A DNA stretch of 64,000 nucleotides from Brevibacterium sp. UCMA 11754 (GCF_021532275.1 NZ_JACBOT010000021.1:398961-462960); one strand, 5' to 3'. Shown: positions 50,065 through 59,936, counted from the stretch's first letter. Notes: a model not told the origin generated them from the sequence alone. Made by a program: numbers and translations.

Positions 50065-52188
50065 GTGAAGTTCCCCTCCGAATCCGACAGCACCGGTTCC
50101 GAACCTGCCCGTGACTCCGATGGAACCTCTCATTCCACTGAGAAGCCTCAACCCAATGCCACTTCAAACTCCAATGGGCCCGCTTCGGGCGACGCGACTG
50201 GTCCGGCTTCTCCCGCTGATGCTGGCGCTGGCGCTGGCGCTGGCGCCGATACAGGTGCCGATGCTCGCGGAGCGGCCCGCGGACCGACACATTTCTCTCG
50301 GCGCCTCCGCATTGATGCGGATTCACCTTTTGCTGACGCTGCGAAAGTATTCGCCGCGAGTGATCAGGCGCAGCTATCGGCACTGGACGTCTCTGCTGAA
50401 CTCTTCTTCAACGAAACCGTAGAGAATCTGCGCCTCTACAATCCTCATCCTGGGCAGCCATATGCTCACGCGACGATCGCCGAAACCGTTCGCCGGTTCC
50501 AGCGTGACCGCCGCTCTTCCGGAGCTGCGAAGTCCAAGACCCCCAAGAGGGGCAAGGACCCCGATAGAGGCAAAAAGGAACTCCCGTCCTTTCCTCGATT
50601 CAGGCTGGACCAGACCTTCTACGGCTGGGTGCACGAACTCTCCCAGGCCGAAGACATCGCGGAGTTCACAACAGTCCTGGGGACGACGACCGCGCGGGCG
50701 TATTCCCAGATAACCTCGGCGATGATTCTCTTGCATGGGCTGCCCAAATTCTTTGCGCGCTGCCTCGCCGGTGAGTTCACGATCGAACACGTCCATGCCA
50801 CCGCTCATGCTTGCAGGGACATCAAGTTCGAGAACCTTCCCCTCATCGACGACTACCTTGCGGATCGTCGCGCGGACATCACGCTCGAAACCTTCAAGAA
50901 GTCTTTGGGCATGAAGATCGCAGTCGTCGAACCTCTCGAGGAGCGTGTGGAAGAGGCGAGCAAGCGCCGACGTGTCGATATAACGACGACCGCCGATGGA
51001 ACGGCGTTCCTCACCTTGGCTGGACCAGCGCCCGAACTGCAGGCCTGCTATCTGCGTATAGGGGCCTTTGCACGAGCGATACGGTCCGGGAGCATCGCGG
51101 CTTTCAGTGACCAGTTGGCGCCGGGCACCGAGATCGACGATGACCGGGGAATTGACGCACTCATGTTCGACATTCTCACGCGAACCATCCCGCAGCTCAG
51201 CATTCAGGTCACTGCGACCGATACGACGACGGGGGAGACGTCAACACATGACATTCCTCTCGATGTGCCCGCTGAGCAGCCGCTGACCCCGGCTTCTGTC
51301 ATCAACAATGTGAACGAACGCATCGCCGAGGCTGGGGCCGCCAGCGCCACCGCCAGCGCCGCCACCGTCAGCGGATCGAGTTCGGAAGCCAACGAAGAGG
51401 CGAACAGAGTGGAAGTCGTTCTCACGATGCCCACTCACGAGCAGTGGCTGGGCTCGCAGGCCAAGATGATCACCACAGTCCCCTTCCTCACACTCGCTGG
51501 CTCCTCAGAACTTCCTGGCACGTTCTCCGACGGCTCTCCGATCCCAGCAGATACGGCGCGTCGAGTCGCCAGACATGCGAAGTCCTGGACGCGGATTCTC
51601 ACAGACCCTGCCAGCGGCACACCGGTCGATGCCAAGGCTACGACCTACCAAATACCCGAGAATGTCCGTCAGACCTTGATTGCCAAATGGCAGGCATGCA
51701 CGATTCCCGGTTGCACACGCAGGGCAGAGACCACAGAGATCGACCACATCGTGCCCTTCGACCATGCTCATCCGGCAGAAGGCGGGCATACCCGATTCGG
51801 CAATCTCCACCCGCTGTGCAAACTGCATCATCAGGCGAAAACTGATCGCAAATACTCAGTTCGGATGAACCGCACCGGATTCCTGCAGTACGTCTTTCGA
51901 CACGGAATGAGAACCGAGGTGGCGGCTGGAGACCATCCGATCAATGCCGCCCACGCGAAGATGTTCTTTGAGATGCAGCAACAGGCTGCGCGCACATCTG
52001 ATCCACCGAAGACGAAAACACGTGCGGCAGATGAGCCGTGGCATGGCGACAAGCGAATATCTCAAGAATGTCCGGGGCCACCCGCTGCCGACGGTCAGGC
52101 CGGGTGGGTGAAGAACAACTCAATGCTCAACGACCGCGCGAAGGAAGACGAATGGATCTGGGACGCCGGTGGTCCACCGCCATTCTGA
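50065..52188 (+). CDS. HNH endonuclease of the 13E12/DUF222 repeat family
   Basis: 707 residues. Low-complexity N-terminus (Ser/Asn/Pro, then an Ala/Gly run from GCTGGC repeats), a DUF222-like helical domain (about 100-400), and a C-terminal HNH nuclease with CTIPGCTRRAETTEIDHIVPFDHAHPAEGG split as CxxxxC, DHIVP and NLHPLCKLHHQAKTDR. 13E12 proteins are multicopy in Actinobacteria and thought to be mobile, but the target is unknown. Codon use looks less GC-biased than in neighbours and the upstream gap is AT-rich, consistent with acquisition. No flanking inverted repeats were seen. Confidence 0.9.
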   Translation: MKFPSESDSTGSEPARDSDGTSHSTEKPQPNATSNSNGPASGDATGPASPADAGAGAGAGADTGADARGAARGPTHFSRRLRIDADSPFADAAKVFAASDQAQLSALDVSAELFFNETVENLRLYNPHPGQPYAHATIAETVRRFQRDRRSSGAAKSKTPKRGKDPDRGKKELPSFPRFRLDQTFYGWVHELSQAEDIAEFTTVLGTTTARAYSQITSAMILLHGLPKFFARCLAGEFTIEHVHATAHACRDIKFENLPLIDDYLADRRADITLETFKKSLGMKIAVVEPLEERVEEASKRRRVDITTTADGTAFLTLAGPAPELQACYLRIGAFARAIRSGSIAAFSDQLAPGTEIDDDRGIDALMFDILTRTIPQLSIQVTATDTTTGETSTHDIPLDVPAEQPLTPASVINNVNERIAEAGAASATASAATVSGSSSEANEEANRVEVVLTMPTHEQWLGSQAKMITTVPFLTLAGSSELPGTFSDGSPIPADTARRVARHAKSWTRILTDPASGTPVDAKATTYQIPENVRQTLIAKWQACTIPGCTRRAETTEIDHIVPFDHAHPAEGGHTRFGNLHPLCKLHHQAKTDRKYSVRMNRTGFLQYVFRHGMRTEVAAGDHPINAAHAKMFFEMQQQAARTSDPPKTKTRAADEPWHGDKRISQECPGPPAADGQAGWVKNNSMLNDRAKEDEWIWDAGGPPPF

Positions 52189-52207
52189 ACTTCCGATTCC
52201 AGTAGAA

Positions 52208-52248
52208 AGCCGTCGGAGGTGGGCGCGTATGCACCACCACCGACGGCT
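52208..52248. terminator. Hairpin between HNH and purine permease genes
   Basis: AGCCGTCGGAGGTGG and CCACCACCGACGGCT pair with one mismatch around an 11-base loop. It lies between two convergent stops. Confidence 0.75.
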
Positions 52249-52305
52249 GGAACTGAGTGTCTAGGCGGAATCTCCGGACGGAACTGCCTGTTCAGCCAGA
52301 GAGCG

Positions 52306-53901
52306 TCAGTCTTCGGTCTCTCTGATCACTCGACGTATATCGTCTTGAGTCTGCGCTTCGCCCTTCTTGATCGCCTCCACAACCTTTTCGTGCTGCTGCT
52401 CCGAGACGACAGGAACTTCTTCGCCGTTGCAGTCGACGATCTTCCCATCCTTGACTGTGTCGCCCTCGGCGAGCAGCGCCTCATGATTGATGAGTCGCTC
52501 GAGCTCGTCCCTGCGGATGACTCGGCCGGTGCCTGCGACAAACACCGAACGTTCGGTGCGGTCCTTGTTCTTCACGCCGATGTGGTTGAAGACCAGGTTG
52601 AGCAGCACGGCCATGAGAGTGGCCGAGGAGATTCCCGAGTGGAGGATGATTCCGACCCACGAGGGGAAGGAGTTGTAGAAGTCGGGCTGGACGACCGGGA
52701 TGATGCCGAACGCCAAGGACACTGCCACCAGGATCATGTTGAGGTTGCCCTCGTACTCGACCTTCGACAGGGTGCGAATGCCCGAGGCAGCCACGGTGCC
52801 GAAGAGGACGATGCCTGCGCCGCCGAGGACGGGGGAGGGGATCGCGGCAACGACTCCTCCCATGACAGGCAGCAGGCCGAGGACGACGAGAATGACACCG
52901 CCGGCGGTAACTACGAAACGAGACTTCACCCCGGTGATCGCCACAAGTCCGACGTTCTGGGCGAAGGCGGACTGGGTGAAGGAGTTGAAGATCGGTGACA
53001 CTGCCGAGGACAGCATGTCCGCGCGCAGGCCATTGGAGATCCGCTTGGAGTCGACCTTGGTCTTGACGATTTCGCCCACCGCGATGATGTCGGCAGTGGT
53101 CTCTGCGAAGGTGACGATGATGACGATGAACATCGAGATGATCGCCGCAGCAGAGAAGGTCGGCATTCCGAAGGCAAACGGTTCGGGGAACGCGAACACG
53201 CCCCGATCGAGCACGTGAGAGAAATCGGCCCAGCCGAAGATGAGGCAGATGACAGTTCCGACCACGATTGCCAAAAGGATGGATAGGCGGGAGATCGCGG
53301 CAACGGGGATTCGGCTGAGTATGAGGACGACGGCAAGGGTACCGACAGCGATGAGGATATTGCGACCGCTGCCGTAATCGGGTGCCTCTGCGTTTCCGCC
53401 CATGGCCCAACCAGCGGCCACCGGCATGAGGGACAAGCCGATCGTCGTGATGACGGTGCCGGTGACGACGGGTGGGAAGAACTTCACAATGAGCGCGAAA
53501 CCTGGAGCGACGATGAGGCCGATCACCGAGGCGACCAGGACAGCGCCGAAGACCTCCGGAAGCCCTTCACCTCCCGCGAGGATCGAGGTCATGGTGGCGA
53601 CGCCGGCAAATGACACTCCCTGCACCAGCGGCAGTTGTGAGCCGAAGAACGGAACGCCGAACGACTGCAGAATCGTGGCCAATCCGCCCACGAACAGGCA
53701 TGATGCGATCAGCACGCTGATTCCGGCACCATCGAGTCCGGCGGCCTTGCCGATGATGAGGGGGACGGCGATGATGCCGCCGTACATGGTCAGAACGTGC
53801 TGAAGACCGTAGGCAAATGAGGTGCCGACCGGAAGCCGTTCATCCTCCGGACGGGCCGCTTCGGCCCGGGAATTCTTGGGTGCCTGCTTTGATGTCGACA
53901 T
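52306..53901 (-). CDS. NCS2-family nucleobase (xanthine/uracil) permease
   Basis: 531 residues, about 14 membrane spans. NAT signatures: QLPLVQGVSFAGVATM, FAETTADIIAVGEIVKTKVD, and SAFAQNVGLVAITGVKSRFV (QNxGxxxxT). A cytosolic C-terminus carries LERLINHEALLAEGDTVKDG. It is divergent from the 8-oxoguanine deaminase gene, so purines or oxidised purines are probable substrates. GGAGAG precedes the ATG. Confidence 0.93.
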   Translation of the reverse strand: MSTSKQAPKNSRAEAARPEDERLPVGTSFAYGLQHVLTMYGGIIAVPLIIGKAAGLDGAGISVLIASCLFVGGLATILQSFGVPFFGSQLPLVQGVSFAGVATMTSILAGGEGLPEVFGAVLVASVIGLIVAPGFALIVKFFPPVVTGTVITTIGLSLMPVAAGWAMGGNAEAPDYGSGRNILIAVGTLAVVLILSRIPVAAISRLSILLAIVVGTVICLIFGWADFSHVLDRGVFAFPEPFAFGMPTFSAAAIISMFIVIIVTFAETTADIIAVGEIVKTKVDSKRISNGLRADMLSSAVSPIFNSFTQSAFAQNVGLVAITGVKSRFVVTAGGVILVVLGLLPVMGGVVAAIPSPVLGGAGIVLFGTVAASGIRTLSKVEYEGNLNMILVAVSLAFGIIPVVQPDFYNSFPSWVGIILHSGISSATLMAVLLNLVFNHIGVKNKDRTERSVFVAGTGRVIRRDELERLINHEALLAEGDTVKDGKIVDCNGEEVPVVSEQQHEKVVEAIKKGEAQTQDDIRRVIRETED

Positions 53902-54155
53902 CTATCTCTCCGTTGAGTTCTTCCCTGAGTAACAGCCTCGGGGCCCTCGCTTGGATAAGCGATTCGGGTGGTCGACTGAATGTGAGGGATCCGTTTGAAT
54001 ACTTCCAAGATGTGAAAGTATATTTCCTTATCGCAAAATGCTAGGTGAATGGTGAAAGGATGGCAAACTCATTTCGTGATCTGCCGCACATGCTAGAGTG
54101 CAGTCTTGCCGGTGGATGCCTCGGAGGACAAATAAGTCCCACCTGAGGTGCAGCA

Positions 54156-54195
54156 CCTGGAGCTAGGCGGTAGAGCCTGGAGCTAGGGGACAGAG
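54156..54195. repeat. 20-bp imperfect tandem repeat in the purine divergent region
   Basis: CCTGGAGCTAGGCGGTAGAG followed by CCTGGAGCTAGGGGACAGAG. The divergent gap 53902-54372 holds this, the palindrome at 54338 and no supported gene. Confidence 0.7.
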
Positions 54196-54337
54196 CGCGG
54201 TATCACCTCGAGTGCAGAACTCACTCGCGGACCTGCGTCCCGTACACCTCCACCGGACGGCGGAGCAGCAGACGCCGAGAAACCTGAGCTGGCGGCGATT
54301 CGCCCCCAGTCGTGTCGCCGCACAACGGTCGATGTGA

Positions 54338-54353
54338 TGATTCGGCCGAATCA
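54338..54353. promoter_or_regulatory. Perfect 16-bp palindrome before 8-oxoguanine deaminase
   Basis: TGATTCGGCCGAATCA is fully self-complementary and ends 19 bases before the ATG. A likely operator for a purine-responsive regulator. Confidence 0.55.
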
Positions 54354-54372
54354 GCACTGAAAGGCGGCAGAT

Positions 54373-55848
54373 ATGACCACAGGAATCGAATCCCCAATAC
54401 CCAGTACGACTGCAGCCAGCACCCGAACAGCCGGCACCCCGACGGCTGGCACTGCGAATGGCTCCACTCTGTGGCTGCGCAATCCCATGGCCGTCCACCT
54501 CGGCCGCGACACCGATCCGGCGCAAGCTTCCGGCGGAATCGTCGTCCATAGGCAGTCCGGGCTGATCGTCGAACTTGTTCCTGCAGGTGGTGAGCCCACC
54601 GGAGGGGCACAGTCCGTCGCCGAGGTGGTCGATGCGAGCGCGCACGTCATCACTCCGGGGCTCATCAACACCCATCATCACTTCTACCAGACCCTGACAC
54701 GTGCGTGGGCTCCCGTAGCGGACCTGCCACTCTTCGGGTGGCTGACCAATCTCTACCCCGTGTGGGCTCGGCTGACGCCGAAGGCTCTTGAGCTGGCCAC
54801 TACTGTGGCCATGGCCGAACTCCTCGAGTCCGGGTGCACGACAGCCGCCGACCACCACTACCTGTTCCCCACCGGCATGGGCGATGCGATCGATATCCAG
54901 GTCGAGGTGACCCGGAAGCTCGGCATGCGCGCCATGCTCACCCGCGGATCCATGTCCCTGGGCGAAAAGGACGGCGGGCTGCCGCCGCAGCAGACCGTCC
55001 AGGATGCCGACGTGATCCTCGCCGACTCCCGTCGCCTCGTCGAGGCCTATCACGAACGAGGCGCCGGGGCGCAGGTGCAGATCGGATTCGCTCCCTGCTC
55101 GCCCTTCTCCGTGACCACCGAACTCATGCGCGACAGTGCGATACTCGCCGAAGAGCTCGACGTCCGACTCCACACCCACCTTGCAGAGACCCTCGACGAG
55201 GAGGAGTTCTGCCGGGAACGATTCGGGCTGCGCACCGTCGACTATCTCGAGTCCGTGGGGTGGCTGAGTGACCGATCGTGGCTGGCCCACGGAGTCCACT
55301 TCGATACGGATGAGATCACCCGCCTCGGCGAGGCAGGTGCCTCCGTGGCGCACTGCCCGACGTCGAACATGCGCCTGGCCTCGGGCATCGCTCGGGCTGT
55401 CGAGCTCGAAGACGCCGGCGTCAACGTTGGTCTCGGTGTCGACGGATCGGCATCGAACGATGCCTCGAACCTCATCCGTGAAGTCCGACAGGCACTCTAC
55501 ATCCAGCGCCTGCGCTACGGCTCGGTTGACGTCACCTGCGCTCGTGTGCTCGACTGGGCCACTCGCGGATCCGCGGCGGCCCTGGGGCGTGAAGACATCG
55601 GACGCATCAAGGTCGGCAAGCAGGCGGATCTGGCGATGTTCCGCCTCGACGGTCTCGCCTTCTCCGGCTCACACGATCCGATTCCTGCCCTCGTCCTCTG
55701 CGGAGCGGAGAAGGCGGACAGAGTCATGGTCGCCGGTCAATGGCGAGTACTCGACGGCAACGCGGTCGGCAGCAACGGGGTACAGCTGGATAAGGAAGCG
55801 CTCATCGCGGCCCACCAGGAGGAGGCTCGCAAGCTCGTGGCCGGCTGA
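54373..55848 (+). CDS. 8-oxoguanine deaminase (amidohydrolase)
   Basis: Converts 8-oxoguanine to urate in the cytosol with a divalent metal. 491 residues; metal sites GLINTHHHFYQTLTRAW, THLAETLDEEEF, ASVAHCPTSNMRLASGIA and GLGVDGSASNDASNL match this branch of the atrazine-chlorohydrolase/guanine-deaminase superfamily. The first 30 residues are Thr/Ala/Gly-rich and unconserved, so translation might start later. It is paired divergently with an NCS2 permease, which supports a purine role. Confidence 0.88.
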   Translation: MTTGIESPIPSTTAASTRTAGTPTAGTANGSTLWLRNPMAVHLGRDTDPAQASGGIVVHRQSGLIVELVPAGGEPTGGAQSVAEVVDASAHVITPGLINTHHHFYQTLTRAWAPVADLPLFGWLTNLYPVWARLTPKALELATTVAMAELLESGCTTAADHHYLFPTGMGDAIDIQVEVTRKLGMRAMLTRGSMSLGEKDGGLPPQQTVQDADVILADSRRLVEAYHERGAGAQVQIGFAPCSPFSVTTELMRDSAILAEELDVRLHTHLAETLDEEEFCRERFGLRTVDYLESVGWLSDRSWLAHGVHFDTDEITRLGEAGASVAHCPTSNMRLASGIARAVELEDAGVNVGLGVDGSASNDASNLIREVRQALYIQRLRYGSVDVTCARVLDWATRGSAAALGREDIGRIKVGKQADLAMFRLDGLAFSGSHDPIPALVLCGAEKADRVMVAGQWRVLDGNAVGSNGVQLDKEALIAAHQEEARKLVAG

Positions 55849-55915
55849 GACCCAGCCCACGGGCCGCTCTCAGCCCAGCCCGCCCCCAGCCCACGTGCCC
55901 AGCCCACCCACAACC

Positions 55916-56401
55916 TCAGCTCTCGGGCTTGCGGAACACCTCGCGCATATGATCGCTGGTGAGGAAATCACCGACACCGATCATGATGAGGCTGAAGACG
56001 ATCTGCTCAGTGATCATCCAGACCGGATAGAGGCCGGGGATGGCCGCCATGACGAGGGTGATCACCGGGAAGATCTGGGCGAAGAGGCGCAGTCGCTGGT
56101 AGCCCCAGTAGTAGCCCTTCGTCGAGCGCCAGAAGAAGTAGAACAGGGTGGCGGTCATTCCGAGAACGACGACGGTACGCATCCAGACTGCGAACGGCAC
56201 GGGTTCGCCCGCGCGGGCGATGATGACAGCGAAGACGACGGCACCGACGCCGAGGACCAGCTCGAAGGCGAGCAGTCCTGTGATCCACGCGAACGCGCGC
56301 TTCGTCTTCGGGTGGGCGAGCCCTTCGGCAGGAACGATGAGTCCTGCTTTGCTGCCACCCGCGATGCGGTCGATCTTTGCGAACAGATTCTCCATGGACA
56401 T
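55916..56401 (-). CDS. Four-helix membrane protein of unknown function
   Basis: 161 residues. Four hydrophobic helices (WITGLLAFELVLGVGAVVFAV, VVLGMTATLFYFF, IFPVITLVMAAIPGLYPVWM, IVFSLIMIGVGDFL) with a conserved-looking ATLFYFFWRSTKGYYWGYQRLR loop. It ends SDHMREVFRKPES. I do not recognise a named family. The start is ATG 56401 or 56395. Convergent with the 8-oxoguanine deaminase gene and divergent from the DUF2871 gene. Confidence 0.75.
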   Translation of the reverse strand: MSMENLFAKIDRIAGGSKAGLIVPAEGLAHPKTKRAFAWITGLLAFELVLGVGAVVFAVIIARAGEPVPFAVWMRTVVVLGMTATLFYFFWRSTKGYYWGYQRLRLFAQIFPVITLVMAAIPGLYPVWMITEQIVFSLIMIGVGDFLTSDHMREVFRKPES

Positions 56402-56546
56402 GCTTTCAGGCTAACCGTGACTGGGCCGGATTTCCTGCGAAGTGGGGAAGTTTGAGGGTGTGAGGAGGAACATCAATCAAAAGTTGGGAGAAGAGTTCAA
56501 TCCTCTGGGTCAGGATTCGAATGCCGGATCTTGATGAAGTAGAAGC

Positions 56547-56996
56547 ATGAAGAAGATATTCAACGCGGCATTCGCATACATGATCATCGGCGTCCTCTCC
56601 GGCCTGTTCTACCGGGAGTTCACCAAGGCCAACGATTTCCCAGAAGGAGGCTTCACCCAGCTCAGCCTCGTCCACACCCACCTGCTCACGCTCGGCTTCA
56701 TCGTCCTGCTCATCGTCCTCGTCCTCGACAAGGTCTTCGGCCTGTCAGGCACCAAGCTGTTCTCCTGGTTCTTCTGGACCTACAACGCTGGCATCATCCT
56801 CACCACAGGCACCATGGTCTGGCACGGCATGCTCACCGTCCTCGGCCAGGAGTCCAGCGCCATGATCGCCGGCATCGCCGGACTCGGACACATCGCGCTC
56901 TCCGTCGGCATGGTTCTGCTCTTCCTGTCACTGCGCAAAGCCATCGTCGCCGACAAGGCCGTCACCACGTCCACAGCTCGGTCGATCGACGGCTGA
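56547..56996 (+). CDS. DUF2871 membrane protein
   Basis: 149 residues, four helices with membrane-embedded His: LVHTHLLTLGFIVLL, MVWHGMLTVLG and GLGHIALSVGMVLLF. FNAAFAYMIIGVLSGLFYREF opens the protein. The His pattern recalls haem- or copper-binding helices of oxidase-like proteins, but the function of the family is not known. Followed by a perfect 17-bp hairpin. Confidence 0.88.
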   Translation: MKKIFNAAFAYMIIGVLSGLFYREFTKANDFPEGGFTQLSLVHTHLLTLGFIVLLIVLVLDKVFGLSGTKLFSWFFWTYNAGIILTTGTMVWHGMLTVLGQESSAMIAGIAGLGHIALSVGMVLLFLSLRKAIVADKAVTTSTARSIDG

Positions 56997-57067
56997 CCAC
57001 CGCTCGGATCGCAGCTCAGATCTCAATTCGGAATAATCACTCAAACACCGCCGCCGAGGTGGTGCCG

Positions 57068-57106
57068 GGGTCCGTGCTCAACGACGTCATCGTTGAGCAC
57101 GGACCC
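57068..57106 (+). terminator. Terminator after the DUF2871 gene
   Basis: GGGTCCGTGCTCAACGA and TCGTTGAGCACGGACCC form a perfect 17-bp stem with a five-base loop. Confidence 0.8.
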
Positions 57107-57221
57107 TGCTTCGTCTGCCTATCTGTCACGTTGTGGGCCTCACTGTTCTGTCGGCCTCAACGCAGTGTCGCATCAGAGACCTTGTCGACGGCGCCGGTTC
57201 GCATCGGTGACAATGGTCGGC

Positions 57222-57992
57222 ATGAGCGCAGTGAGAATCCTGGTCATCGAACATGAGTGCGGCACAGGTCCGAAGAGGTTCGGCGAGTGGCTGACCGAAG
57301 CTGGCGCTGAGGTGGTTGTCGTTCGTCCCTACCTCGGCGATGAGATTCCTTCCGCTCTCGACGGCTCCGCTGAGCTTGTCGGCTCTGCTGAGCGTGCTGG
57401 CTCCGCTGATATTGACAGCTATGCCGCTCTTCTCGTCCTCGGCGGGTCTGCCGGGCCGCTCGAGGACGCCGTCAATCCATGGCTGCCCCAGGTCAGGGAC
57501 CTGTTGCAGCGATCGGCGGCGGGGGAGTTCCCGAGCTTCAACATCTGCCTCGGCGGGGAGCTCCTGGCCGCGGCCACCTCGGCGAAGATCATCCGCCGGG
57601 AACACCCGCAGATCGGGATCTACGATCTGCACACCACCTCGGCGGGGGAGGAGGATCCAGTGTTCTGCGCCATTGCAGGGGAGACATTTCCGGCGGTCCT
57701 CTTCCACCAGGAGGAGATGGAGCTGCCAGACGGCGGTGAACTCCTGGTCACCGGGTCCGATGCTCCGATCCAGGGTTACCGGGTCGGGGAATTCGCGTGG
57801 GGGACACAGTTCCATCCCGAATCCGACGCCGCGCAGGTTCAGCAGTGGCTGAGCTCGGACCCGTTACGGCTGCCCGAGGGCAAAACCAATGAGTCCATCA
57901 CGACGGAGGCAGCCGAGGCGGACGCCGATCTGATCCGGATCAATCAGGCACTTGCACACAGCTTCGTTCACTTCCTGCGGGGACGGCCGTGA
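57222..57992 (+). CDS. Class I glutamine amidotransferase-like protein
   Basis: 256 residues: VRILVIEHECGTGPKRFGEWL, LVLGGSAGPLEDA, nucleophile Cys in FNICLGGELLAAATSAK and His-Glu in GTQFHPESDAAQV. Stand-alone members of this family often hydrolyse gamma-glutamyl amides or resemble GMP synthase subunits; no partner is adjacent. GACAAT lies seven bases before ATG 57222. A nine-residue longer version from ATG 57213 is possible. Confidence 0.85.
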   Translation: MSAVRILVIEHECGTGPKRFGEWLTEAGAEVVVVRPYLGDEIPSALDGSAELVGSAERAGSADIDSYAALLVLGGSAGPLEDAVNPWLPQVRDLLQRSAAGEFPSFNICLGGELLAAATSAKIIRREHPQIGIYDLHTTSAGEEDPVFCAIAGETFPAVLFHQEEMELPDGGELLVTGSDAPIQGYRVGEFAWGTQFHPESDAAQVQQWLSSDPLRLPEGKTNESITTEAAEADADLIRINQALAHSFVHFLRGRP

Positions 57993-58146
57993 ATTGTGGA
58001 AGAGCGCGGTGATTTCTGAAACGGCACGGTGGCCCCAGGCATCGTTGAAAGCTGAATATTAGCTGACAGCTTGCGGCGTTCTTGCTAGGTTGTCTTCAGG
58101 CGCCGGTGCCGGACCGATCCTCCGGACGAATCGCTAGCAAGCGCCC

Positions 58147-59883
58147 GTGAGAATGAATCCCATAATTGAAAATTCTGGCCAGATCCACGACATCGCAGTC
58201 CTGGATTCCACCCCGATCAGTGCAGATCGGATGACCGCAGCTTCCCAAGCTGTCGATGTTTCGGCAGCCGCAGACATCATCGCTGCTTCAGGCGTCGACC
58301 AGGCGATCGAATCGTTCTTCGGTCCGATTGCGCAGGCCTTCAGCAACATCGTCTTCTTCGAGCTCACGATCGGCGACCTAGCCATTCCGCTCATCGTCGT
58401 CTGGCTCATGGCCGCCGCCGTCTTCCTCACCGTCTATCTGAGATTTCAGCCGGTCACAGGGTTGAAGTACTCGGTCGGAATCATCCGCGGACGCTTCACC
58501 CGCAAGACCGACCCCGGTCAGGTATCGAGCTTCCAGGCGCTCGCCACAGAGCTCTCGGGCACGGTGGGCCTGGGCAATATCGCCGGTGTGGCCGTCGCCA
58601 TCACCATCGGCGGGCCCGGGGCCGCTCTGTGGATCATCATCTTCGGCTTCTTCGCCATGACCGTGAAGATGGCCGAGGCGACTCTGGGCGTGAAGTACCG
58701 AAAGGTCCATGCCGACGGGACAGTCTCCGGCGGCCCCATGTACTACCTGCGTGACGGGCTGGCCGAGATCGGCCGCCCCAAGTTGGGCAAGTTCCTCGCG
58801 GTCTTCTACGCTGCCACCACCGTCATCGGCGTGATCGGAGCGGGCAACCTGTTCCAGGCCAACCAGGCCGCCTCGATCCTCGTCAAGGCCACCGGTGGTG
58901 AGGGCAGCTTCCTCGACGGAAAATCGTGGCTCATCGGTGTTGTGTTCGCAGCGCTGACCGCATTGGTCATACTCGGCGGAATCAAGAAGATCGGGCAGTG
59001 GACCTCGAAACTCACCCCGATGATGGCGATCCTCTACTTCCTCAGCGTCCTCGTCATCCTCATCATGAATGCCAGCGAGATCCCGCACGCATTCGTGCTG
59101 ATGTTCACCGGGGCATTCAGCCCCGACGGTGTCGCCGGCGGAATCATCGGCGTCGCCATCGTCGGCATCCAGCGTGCCCTGTTCTCAAACGCGGCAGGCG
59201 TCGGCTCGGCCGGTATGGCCCATGCCGCATCGAAGACGACGAAGCCGGCAACCGAGGGTTTCGTGGCGATGTGGGAACCGCTCATCGACTCCGTCATCAT
59301 CTGCACCCTGACCTCCCTGGCCATCATCACCACCGGGCTCTACGGGTCGACGTCCGAAGACGGAATCGGGCTGACCTCCGAAGCCTTCGCGAGCGTCGCC
59401 GGATGGTTCCCGTTCCTGCTCACGATCTGCGTCGTCCTCTTCGCGTTCTCGACGATCCTCGCCTACGGGTACTACGGTCAACAGGCCCTGGGGTATCTGA
59501 CGGGGAACTCGAAGAAGGCCGACAAGGCATATCAGGTCTTCTGGATCCTGGCCGTCATCGTCGGTGCCTCAATGTCGCTGGAGTCCGTCATCGCGTTCTC
59601 CGACGCGATCTTCTTCCTCATGGCCTTCCCCAACCTGCTGGGGCTCTACTTCCTGTCCCGGATCCTGCGCCTTGAGATTCTGCGGCTGCGCAAGCGCATC
59701 GACGTCGGCATCATGCGTGAGATCACACCCGCCGAGCTGCAGGTCGGCATGGGTGATCATGAGCCGACGATGGAGCAGATCAGAGCCGCGGAGGCGGGCC
59801 GTCGTCGTAAGCGCGACAAGCTGCGTGAGGTGCGGGATTCGCTGAAAGCCAAGAAGCTGGCGCGTGCCCAGAAGGACAGCTGA
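58147..59883 (+). CDS. Alanine/glycine:cation symporter (AGCS family)
   Basis: Sodium- or proton-coupled amino-acid uptake. 578 residues. AGCS signatures: RFQPVTGLKYSVGIIRGRFT, ATELSGTVGLGNIAGVAVAITIGGPGA, MYYLRDGLAEIGRP, GAGNLFQANQAASIL, QRALFSNAAGVGSAGMAHAA, and YYGQQALGYLTG. The N-terminus is longer than usual by about 40 residues and the C-terminal 60 residues are charged. The start is GTG 58147 or ATG 58153; no ribosome site is visible. No glycine riboswitch was seen in the leader. Monocistronic, with a strong terminator. Confidence 0.93.
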   Translation: MRMNPIIENSGQIHDIAVLDSTPISADRMTAASQAVDVSAAADIIAASGVDQAIESFFGPIAQAFSNIVFFELTIGDLAIPLIVVWLMAAAVFLTVYLRFQPVTGLKYSVGIIRGRFTRKTDPGQVSSFQALATELSGTVGLGNIAGVAVAITIGGPGAALWIIIFGFFAMTVKMAEATLGVKYRKVHADGTVSGGPMYYLRDGLAEIGRPKLGKFLAVFYAATTVIGVIGAGNLFQANQAASILVKATGGEGSFLDGKSWLIGVVFAALTALVILGGIKKIGQWTSKLTPMMAILYFLSVLVILIMNASEIPHAFVLMFTGAFSPDGVAGGIIGVAIVGIQRALFSNAAGVGSAGMAHAASKTTKPATEGFVAMWEPLIDSVIICTLTSLAIITTGLYGSTSEDGIGLTSEAFASVAGWFPFLLTICVVLFAFSTILAYGYYGQQALGYLTGNSKKADKAYQVFWILAVIVGASMSLESVIAFSDAIFFLMAFPNLLGLYFLSRILRLEILRLRKRIDVGIMREITPAELQVGMGDHEPTMEQIRAAEAGRRRKRDKLREVRDSLKAKKLARAQKDS

Positions 59884-59936
59884 AGAAGGGGGGCTGAAAA
59901 GTTCCGCGTATCCCGACACCAATATCCTCACACAGA

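Noticed and set aside
49830..52300. Prophage or integrative element around the HNH gene
   Set aside because: No integrase, structural phage gene, or att-like repeat was seen on either side.
57993..58146. Glycine riboswitch before the AGCS symporter
   Set aside because: The conserved core elements of that riboswitch are not visible in the 154-base leader.
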